From Lobulomyces angularis (taxonomy: Eukaryota > Chytridiomycota > Chytridiomycetes > Lobulomycetales > Lobulomycetaceae), in assembly GCA_027604685.1 (NCBI GenBank), contig JADHYX010000196.1, positions 1-40,081 of the forward strand: a DNA stretch of 40,081 bases, in the 5' to 3' direction. Under the pieces are notes generated by a model. That model was not told where the DNA came from and did not search any database. It worked only from the letters and a program-made list of their open reading frames with translations. Of this stretch, positions 33,228-40,081 are shown one piece after another. Position 1 is the stretch's first letter, and the number at the start of each line of letters is the position of its first letter. Position numbers and translations under genes: made by a program.

Positions 33228-34680
33228 TTATCTTTTAACAACTCTAACATGATTCTTTACAAAAACTCCATCACAAACTTTAATATTGTCTGTTAACAAC
33301 AGCGTTTTATTATCTAACTTGACATAATAAGAATCTCCATGACTTTTTGAATTTTCTACTTCAACTGGGGTAAATCGCTGGAAAAAATAAGGTTTTAAAA
33401 AAATATGAAATATCACAGTTTTAGGTACCCCAGGTTGTTCAAAACCTTCTAAATCAACAGCTTTATATATGCAAGCTGCAAACTCTGAACAAAATACTGT
33501 CTTCTTGAATTTTTTTTTTTTTTGTACTGGAATGCCCTCCTCTATATTACAGTCACTTTTTACAATTACACCTGAGTCACCTCTTTGAATAGCCTCCACG
33601 TGATCTTGCTTCTTATTATTACTCAAATCCACATTTAATCCAAGGTTACCTAGCGACTTATTCAAATTTTTGGTTGTGTTTGTAAGCAGATTGTTATATT
33701 TGAGTTTTGCTTTTTCCGCAGATAGCTCAACTAAATTGTTTACTTCCGGTTTAGCCTTTTTGTAAAGATTTGAGTTTACCAGGTGTTTCTTTGCAGACCC
33801 AGCCAAGTTTAATGACACTTTAAAAATGCTTTGGTTCATTTCTATCAGCTGATCAACGTCTTCAATGGATTCTTCATCTTCCTCATCATCATTCGAAAAA
33901 GTATCTTTAAATCCTTGTATTATGTCAAATAATTTATCATTTGCTGCGGCAAATTGCGGTACTATCGAAAAGGGATATGAGTATTTTCTAAATTTTTCAT
34001 GAAACTTAAGTGTTCCATTGAAATTAAAAAATTGTAATTAGCGTAAAATTATTCAGAGCAATTTACTTGTAACATTCGTTCTTGCAATTCAGGAAGACTG
34101 TAAATTTTCCTTCTAGCCTTGTCCACTAGAGGGCAAATGGCAACATCAGCAGCAGTTTCTTCTAACACCTTTTAACAGTTAAATATGTTGAAAATAACCA
34201 AGTATTTACACAGAATAAGTCACGTATTTGAGGACCAGCTTTCCGTTTTCTTAATAAAGCTTTTGGATTATCGACTGGTAAATGCTTTGAGTATTCAAAA
34301 CCTAATATAGTGCCGCTGAAAACAGATTCATATATGTCTTAAAGCAGCTTTCAGTATGAATATCATAAATTAAAATATTTACAAAGTCTTCCATCCACTA
34401 AGCATTCTAGTGGTAAAACTGATTTATCAATAACCACTCCCGCCTACAAAATAAAGATAAAAGCAATCAAATAAGATTAAAGTGATAAAATTACATGGTG
34501 CCATAGAGGACTGCCTTGCTTCATTAACCTCGAATCAACATGCTTTCTTTGAACACTACTTATTGCAGTTGATATAAAGTCATTTCCAATGAATAGAACC
34601 AAGTCAAATGGCTTAATTTCAGCTTGAAAATGCAAGGGCTCATCTTTTTTTTTCCTTTTAAACAAGTCTTTTAAACCCAT
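33228..34680 (-). CDS. Circularly permuted papain-like (NlpC/P60, YiiX-type) hydrolase
   Basis: 417 residues in five exons (34680-34495, 34443-34383, 34337-34210, 34168-34067, 34004-33228). The permuted NlpC/P60 order, His first and Cys last, is visible. After a basic start (MGLKDLFKRKKK) comes FDLVLFIGNDFISTAISSVQ, then PLWHHAGVVID with the likely catalytic His near residue 61, LYIYESVFSGTILGFEY, and near residue 340 VFCSEFAACIYKAVDLEG with the likely nucleophilic Cys. Family members are amidases or peptidases of acyl-type substrates; the substrate is unknown here. Between the two halves lies an insert of about 200 residues with an acidic run (NDDEEDEESIED) and a lysine/asparagine-rich helix. 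It is transcribed divergently from the coproporphyrinogen oxidase gene 79 bp away. Confidence 0.72.
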
Positions 34681-34759
34681 TCCTTAGGTAAAAAGGAATA
34701 AGTATATAGCACACTTAAAAGTTGTAAAAAAATTTTTAAGGCTTTTTTTTTTTTTTAAC
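34681..34759. promoter_or_regulatory. Compact divergent promoter region
   Basis: Only 79 bases separate the start codons of the permuted papain-like gene (minus) and coproporphyrinogen oxidase (plus). A TATA-like TATATAG is at about 34701-34707, and a long T tract precedes the plus-strand ATG. Both promoters must lie here or extend into the genes. Confidence 0.6.
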
Positions 34760-36248
34760 ATGTTTAATATAACAGGTAAATTTGCTAGGAATTTTACCAC
34801 AAAAGCATCTTCTGTTAGAGGCAATGCTGTTGGTGGTATGATCTTCCTTGCCACTGTCGCCATAACCACATACCATCTTAATTCAACGACCAGCTACAGC
34901 GATGCAGAGAAAGAAGTAACTGATGTTGCAACTGTGAAGAAGCCAAAAGCTGTATTGAATCAAAATATATTCATTTATTTACTTGTAACATCTAGAGTCC
35001 CAACATGTACAAGGAAATGCCGAAGTACATAAAAAAGTTACAACACACTATTGTGAATGAATTGGAGAAATTAGAAGGAGTCGGTGGGGGGAAATTTGTT
35101 TGGGATAGCTGGTTAAGGTAATTATTTGCAACATTTGAATTAAGATTTGTCAGACCAGAAGGAGGAGAAGGAATCTCTTGTGTTTTGCAAGATGGCAATG
35201 TTTTTGAGAAGGCTGGTGTCAATGTTTCAATTGTTCACGGCAATTTACCTGCTGCTATGGAAAAACAAATGAGAGCTAGAAAAAAGGAAGGGTACATATT
35301 TTAATAATTGCCTTTCTTTTAAAATTATAACAGCCTGGGTGAAGGGCCGTTTAAATTTATCGCAACTGGAATAAGCTCAGTATGTCATCCTCACAATCCA
35401 AACGCTCCAACAGTACATTTTAATTATCGTTATTTTGAGTTACGAGATAAGGATGATAACTCAGTTGATGGAGGCTTTTTTACTAAAAAATCTGATCCAA
35501 AAGCTTGGGTTTAAAATAAAATCTTAATATAATTGTAACGTTCGTTTCGTGTTTAGTGGTTTGGAGGTGGTTGCGATTTAACTCCTAGCTATCTATATGA
35601 AGAGGTATTTATTTATCTTAATATTATTTTAATAACTAGTGATACATTATAAACATTTTTTCTAAAGGACGCAAAGCATTTTCATCAAGTTATTAAGCAA
35701 GAATGCGACAAAAATGATCTTTCTTATTATCCAAAGTTTAAAAAGTGGTGTGATGAGGTAACTAAATAATTTTATGATTTATAATATATATTTTTTTTTT
35801 GATTTAGTACTTTTATATTCCTCATAGACAAGAAGCAAGAGGAGTTGGAGGGATTTTTTTTGATGATTTAGAGGATAAGGATTCAGATATTATATTTAAA
35901 TTTGTACAAGATTGCGGAAATTCTTTTCTTCGTTCTTATATTCCAATTATGCAGAAAAGAAAAGATATGCCTTTTACGGAAGAGATGAAAATTTGGCAAC
36001 AGTTAAGAAGGGGAAGGTACGTGGAGTTTAACCTGGTATGTCAGTAATTTGTTTTAAACAATTAAGTCAGTAAAAAGGTGTATGACAGAGGTACCAAATT
36101 CGGATTAGCCACTCCAGGAGCAAGGATTGAAAGCATTTTGATGTCGTTGCCTTTAACAAGTAGATGGCAATTTAAACATGAACCAGCCTTTCATTCCAGG
36201 GAACAGGAAATGTTGGAAGTTTTAAAAACCCCTAGAAATTGGATTTAA
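34760..36248 (+). CDS. HEM13: Coproporphyrinogen III oxidase (oxygen-dependent)
   Basis: Haem pathway enzyme that oxidatively decarboxylates coproporphyrinogen III to protoporphyrinogen IX using O2. 387 residues in eight exons: 34760-34951, 34996-35117, 35154-35291, 35334-35508, 35557-35604, 35668-35757, 35808-36035, 36078-36248. Signatures are [98 protein letters not shown] and [13 protein letters not shown]. Ahead of the catalytic domain are about 60 extra residues: a Ser/Arg/Lys start like a mitochondrial presequence ([20 protein letters not shown]), then a hydrophobic segment ([16 protein letters not shown]). This layout suggests the mitochondrial intermembrane space, as in animals, rather than the cytosol as in yeast. 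Confidence 0.96.
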
Positions 36249-36663
36249 AATTCTACTGCTTTGATTAATTAACTTCTATAACATTTTCTTTCATCACCAA
36301 AGTAAAAAAAAAAAATTTAAAAAAAAGTAATTTGTTCAATATTAATTTTTGATGTCTAGTTAATATTAAGAGAAGTCAGTATCAGAAGAAACGCCGTTAG
36401 AAAAAAAAATGAAATTTACCTTAGAAATACACTTTCAGTTTAATTTCCATTTTTCTCCAATCTAAATTTAAAACAGCAATGGCCAAAAAAATAGTAATAT
36501 CTTTATCTTTGGCATAATCCTTCCATCTTCTTGATAATTTATTTTTTGTAAATTAATCAAATAATTATAATAGACTAAATTGATTTGGATTTTTGAAAAA
36601 CCATTTGGTGTAACCAAGAAATCTCTTTTCATTTTCAAGAATTTTTAAGGTGAATACATCTAT
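36249..36663. other. Spacer before the uS9 gene
   Basis: 3' untranslated and promoter DNA with A/T runs. Nothing was seen other than the promoter motif just after it. Confidence 0.45.
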
Positions 36664-36674
36664 CTATTCCATCC
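36664..36674 (+). promoter_or_regulatory. Putative ribosomal-protein-gene promoter motif (uS9)
   Basis: CTATTCCATCC, followed by CATC, lies about 48 bases before the uS9 start. It is identical over 11 bases to the eL20 motif. Confidence 0.5.
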
Positions 36675-36721
36675 CATCTTATTATATTAAAAACTGACTA
36701 TACTTTATTTCTATCCATTAG

Positions 36722-37287
36722 ATGGCAATCGAAGGAGTTCAAACCTATGGAAGAAAAGTGAGTATTGCATATAAATGTATGTTTAAAAATCATTTGTAGA
36801 AAACAGCAACAGCGGTAGCTTACTGCAAAAGAGGAAGAGGTTTAATTAAGATTAATGGAGCTCCACTTGATCAATTGGAACCTGAAATTTTAAAGTTCAA
36901 GGTTTATGAACCAATTTTATTGTTGGGAAAAGAAAGATTCCAAGATGTCGATATTAGAGTTAGAGTTAAGGGTGGTGGTACGACTTCTCAAGTATACGCA
37001 ATTAGACAGGCTATTGCCAAATCAATTGTTGCTTTTTCACAAAAGTGTAAAATTTCTATTTCAAAAATCTTATTTGTTAACTTTATTTTTTTAGTCGTTG
37101 ATGAAGCTACTAAAAAAGAATTAAAAGATATTTTAGTTGCTTATGATCGTACTCTCCTAGTTGCTGATCCTAGAAGATGTGAACCAAAGAAATTCGGTGG
37201 CAAAGGTGCAAGATCCCGTTATCAAAAGGTATGGTTTAATGTATTAATTCCGTTAACGATTGTTTATTTTTTTAGTCTTACCGTTAA
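36722..37287 (+). CDS. RPS16: 40S ribosomal protein uS9 (S16)
   Basis: Small-subunit protein of 142 residues in four exons (36722-36757, 36800-37046, 37095-37228, 37276-37287). It reads [39 protein letters not shown], the glycine-rich [40 protein letters not shown] and [11 protein letters not shown]. The last exon supplies only SYR and the stop; the universally conserved SYR tail reaches the P-site tRNA in ribosomes, so this four-codon exon is essential. The length is normal for the family. Confidence 0.97.
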
Positions 37288-37470
37288 TTTTATGTTTTTT
37301 ATATTTTTTCATTGTGTATTATTAAATGAAATAAAAATATTATACTTAATAAAAATATCGTAACTAATGATATAAGTAGAAGGAAAAAGCATTTTATTTT
37401 GAAACATTAGCGTTTAAATTAGTACAAAATTGAGGAGTTGAGTATAATTTTTGGATATACGATAATCCAA

Positions 37471-38145
37471 TCACACCCAACTTGTCCATTTTATTTCAAA
37501 AAAATTGCACTTATTCATCTTAAAATCATAATCAGCTAGTATAAAAGTTTTGTTGACATTATTACTTAACCTTCCAAATTTTATTAACTCTAAGAGGTTA
37601 AAGTTTATTTTAGCTTCCTCTTCCTTAATTTCCCTGAGCTATAGTTATTAAATGACTTGCTACAAAAAAACGTACCTAGTAGTATTTTTGAAAATTTTTA
37701 ATATATATCTTGCGTGTACTGAAATGGGATCATGAAAATAAACCAGAAAATCACCTCCAAACTTTAAACCATTTGATAGGTATATGTTAAAATTTTGACT
37801 CAAATAATTAACAACAAATATTTTTTCTGCATTTTGCTCATCGTGCATCACAGCATGGTATTGGCAAGTGTCCTTAAAATTTTCAACAGCATTACAGTCA
37901 CCACTGCCGTTAGATTCTTCAACTTCCGCAATTCCCAAACTAACTAAAAAAAATGCTTCTTCTTTGCATAGAATTAAAGGCAAGCTGTTTGAAACAAAAC
38001 TTGAAAGTTGAGATGTGCTTTGTTTAAAGTTGTAATTATTTCCAATAAACTTTCCAACAATGTTAAAGTTTTTTCTTAAGCGCATTATATCTTCGGCATC
38101 AAAAACTAAATACTTGTTGTCAATCCTTGTTATATTAATAGTCAT
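37471..38145 (-). CDS. SEN34: tRNA-splicing endonuclease catalytic subunit Sen34
   Basis: Subunit that cuts the 3' splice site of intron-containing pre-tRNAs. 210 residues in two exons (38145-37676 and 37633-37471). The N-terminal part has the Sen34 form: VFDAEDIMRLRKNFNIVGKF with IGNN, then LPLILCKEEAFFLVSLGIAE. The C-terminal nuclease fold holds GLKFGGDFLVYFHDPISVHA with the catalytic Tyr (FLVY) and His (VHARY), and after the intron GRLSNNVNKTFILAD with the catalytic Lys. It ends FFEIKWTSWV. The linker between the two parts is short compared with human TSEN34. It is transcribed divergently from the eL13 gene. Its presence implies that the organism splices tRNA introns. Confidence 0.9.
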
Positions 38146-38245
38146 TGAAATATGATTAGTTTATTTTAACCACCTCATTTTTTTGTACCTGTGTAACCAA
38201 GGTTCACAATTAATTTTCATTTCTTTTAGTAAGTTTCAAAATCAG

Positions 38246-38256
38246 TATTCCCATCC
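38246..38256 (+). promoter_or_regulatory. Putative ribosomal-protein-gene promoter motif (eL13)
   Basis: TATTCCCATCC, with one extra C relative to the other two, lies about 131 bases before the eL13 start and is followed by AGTCC. Confidence 0.42.
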
Positions 38257-38387
38257 AGTCCAATACAACCAAAAATATTTGCAAACTTGTTTATATTTAT
38301 TAATTGATGAAAAAATAATTAAATTTATTGCATTGAAATTCGATTTTAAATACTAAATTATCTTTTAACAATTTAGATTACTAAGCA

Positions 38388-39182
38388 ATGAAACATAATC
38401 AACTATTACCAAATCAACACTTTCGCAAGGATTGGCAAACCAGAGTAAAAACTTGGTTTAATCAACCTGGAAGAAAAGTACGTAGAAGAGAAAATCGTCA
38501 AAAAAAAGCTAGCTTGATTGCACCAAGACCTTTAGATGGACTACTTAGACCTGCTGTGAGATGTCAAACTGTTAAATATAATACAAAAGTTAGAAAAGGT
38601 AGAGGTTTTACATTGGAAGAATTGAAGGTAAAAAATTTATTTCTTCGGCCAAGGTGTGATTAAAGAAATATGGAACTACTCTAGAGTGTTTTTTAATACA
38701 TTATTGCAAATATTATTTTTACCATCAGAAGTTTAATGTTGTTAATTACAGGAAGCAGGAGTTAGAAGAAAGGAAGCAAAGTCAATTGGTATCTCTGTTG
38801 ATCATCGTAGAAAAAATAGATCTCAAGAATCTTTAAATTTAAATGTTCAAAGATTAAAGGAATATAAATCTAAATTAATTCTTTTCCCAAAAAAAGCGAA
38901 CAAACCAAAAAAAAGCGATTCCCCAGTATGCTCAAATAAGAATTTTATTTCCTAAATATCTTTTTTTTTTGTTAGGAATCTGCCTTAAAATCAGTAACTC
39001 AGCTAAAAGGCGATGTTTTACCAATTAAGCAAGATAAAAATGCCGTTTCAACTGGAAAAGTCACTAATAACACTGTGCACGCTTATGCCGCTTTACGTAA
39101 AGCTCAATCTGATGCACGTTATAAAGGAGTTAGAGAACTTAGAGCTAAAGCCAAAGAAGAAGAAGAAAAACAAAAAAAATAA
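38388..39182 (+). CDS. RPL13: 60S ribosomal protein eL13
   Basis: Large-subunit protein of 206 residues in three exons (38388-38627, 38752-38925, 38976-39182). Hallmarks are [88 protein letters not shown] and a lysine/glutamate-rich tail. Intron 1 follows the codons for EELK exactly, and AGVRRKEA continues the family's sequence. The length is normal. An additional noncoding 5' exon is possible, as ATTTAG lies 13 bases before the ATG. Confidence 0.97.
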
Positions 39183-39403
39183 ATAATTTTTATTTCTCTG
39201 AATTCTTTTTTCTTATGTTAAATATAATTTTATGATTTAAAAGTACCTCCCAGTATGGATGTATGGTTAGATATTGATGCATCATCCCAATTGTATCATT
39301 ATGAATTGTATTTGCCACTATTTTGAAAACTGACATAAAATATCTGTAAATTTTTGAAGATTAAGATTTTGTTTTGTAGCATAATGCAACAATCTTCCTT
39401 AGT

Positions 39404-39514
39404 GCTTGGGCATTATCTTTTTGAACGTTAATATTCAAAAAAAACACACGACAAACACCAACATATATTTAAATATAAACATAGTGAAAACTATGTTGAA
39501 AAAAACTTTCTAAA
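39404..39514 (-). other. Fanzor copy 2: conserved 3' noncoding end, candidate guide-RNA region
   Basis: This is the segment after the stop codon of the Fanzor at the right edge, read on the minus strand. It corresponds to 2525-2648 and keeps both hairpins: AACATAG (39478-39484) with CTATGTT (39491-39497), and TTTTTGAA (39418-39425) with TTCAAAAA (39434-39441). The match with copy 1 stops after GCCCAAGC, so the right end is at about 39404. By analogy with known Fanzor/TnpB systems the guide would be read from the flank, from 39403 downward. Confidence 0.65.
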
Positions 39515-40081
39515 TTATTTACAAAGATATTTTGGTCTACAACCATCAGCTATATAACTTTCTACCACCGATTTTATATTCATAGTTGCTACATCATCTC
39601 TGTTCCATAATCTTTCTTTTCCATTAGGCAATTGACAAATTTCACTTTTGCAGCGCAATAACCCATGTACTTTTTCATATCTTTTTATCCAAGGTCTAGG
39701 AGATTCCCTATATTTAAATGTCTCTAATGATCTATTTTTACATCCTGGACAAATTGAAGATGTCAAAAATTCATTGCATAAAAAAACATTAAAACTTGCT
39801 TTCTTAAACATTTCTCGAAATCCTTTACCTTTTGTTGGAACGTGATGTTTCATGCTTGTATTTGACCAATCTCCTATTATAATCGTTGTATTTTTTTTAT
39901 CACCAAACTTTTTTTTGACATTTTTTATAAATTTGCTTTCTGATTTTTGTGTATTAATAAAAGTCTTTAATTTAAGTTTTCTAAAAATTGATTGCTTATA
40001 AAATTCTTCATCATGGTAAAACTTGATAAAAAATTTTTTCATGTAATCATTCCATTGTGTTTTATCTAATGTTTTTTTTGT
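39515..40081 (-). CDS. Fanzor nuclease (TnpB-like), C-terminal part, partial at right edge
   Basis: RNA-guided DNA nuclease of the eukaryotic TnpB family. The frame is open to the window edge, so at least the N-terminal two thirds, including RuvC-I, lies outside; the Met at 40042 is internal. 189 codons are visible. In order: TTIIIGDWSNTSMKHHVPTK and GKGFREMFKK; the RuvC-II glutamate in CNEFLTSSICPGC, which also starts the zinc ribbon; its second half in GLLRCKSEIC; and the RuvC-III aspartate in LWNRDDVATMNI. It ends CRPKYLCK-stop. Unlike the copy at 771-2524 there is no stop or shift here, and the catalytic residues that can be seen are kept. No intron appears in this part, while host genes nearby are intron-rich. 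Confidence 0.8.
   Translation of the reverse strand, partial: TKKTLDKTQWNDYMKKFFIKFYHDEEFYKQSIFRKLKLKTFINTQKSESKFIKNVKKKFGDKKNTTIIIGDWSNTSMKHHVPTKGKGFREMFKKASFNVFLCNEFLTSSICPGCKNRSLETFKYRESPRPWIKRYEKVHGLLRCKSEICQLPNGKERLWNRDDVATMNIKSVVESYIADGCRPKYLCK

Noticed and set aside
1..40081. Search for CRISPR arrays, rRNA and tRNA genes
   Set aside because: No regularly spaced repeats, no tRNA B-box and no recognisable rRNA stretch were seen on either strand by eye.

Overview
The window is nuclear DNA of a fungus. It is strongly AT-rich, and nearly every protein gene is cut by short GT-AG introns, mostly about 33 to 150 nt, often with a CTAAC-like branch site. Two genes encode transcription factors with the fungal-type Zn(II)2Cys6 binuclear cluster. 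An early-diverging lineage of the Cryptomycota/Rozella type would fit the base composition and gene compactness, but that placement is inference. Exon joins were made by hand and checked by reading phase and, where possible, by family alignment from memory.

Layout. 1-3440 is a graveyard of mobile elements: the integrase core of a Ty1/copia element (minus, running off the left edge), a decayed Fanzor (eukaryotic TnpB-like RuvC nuclease) with its 3' noncoding end, and a badly eroded pogo/Tigger-like transposase. 3630-12286 holds two convergent paralogous Zn2Cys6 regulators, one on each side of the ribosomal gene for eL20. A scrap of a third copy and an aldehyde dehydrogenase pseudogene also lie there, and a degenerate direct repeat brackets the second regulator.

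13380-39182 is dense housekeeping DNA: DNA topoisomerase I (21 exons), a cyclin-Q-like cyclin, a 22-exon SET-domain protein with cysteine clusters and a SUMO-interaction-like motif, a sideroflexin, SF3B1, a seven-pass membrane protein, an unrecognised charged protein, a circularly permuted papain-like enzyme sharing a 79-bp divergent promoter with coproporphyrinogen III oxidase, uS9, the tRNA-splicing endonuclease subunit Sen34, and eL13. The right edge (39404-40081, minus) is a second, better-preserved Fanzor copy.

Links between genes. Three ribosomal protein genes (eL20, uS9, eL13) share an upstream motif close to CTATTCCATCC. The two Fanzor copies end in the same hairpin-bearing noncoding segment, where the guide RNA of such systems would be expected, so they form an RNA-guided nuclease family that was at least recently active. 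No tRNA, rRNA or CRISPR array was recognised.
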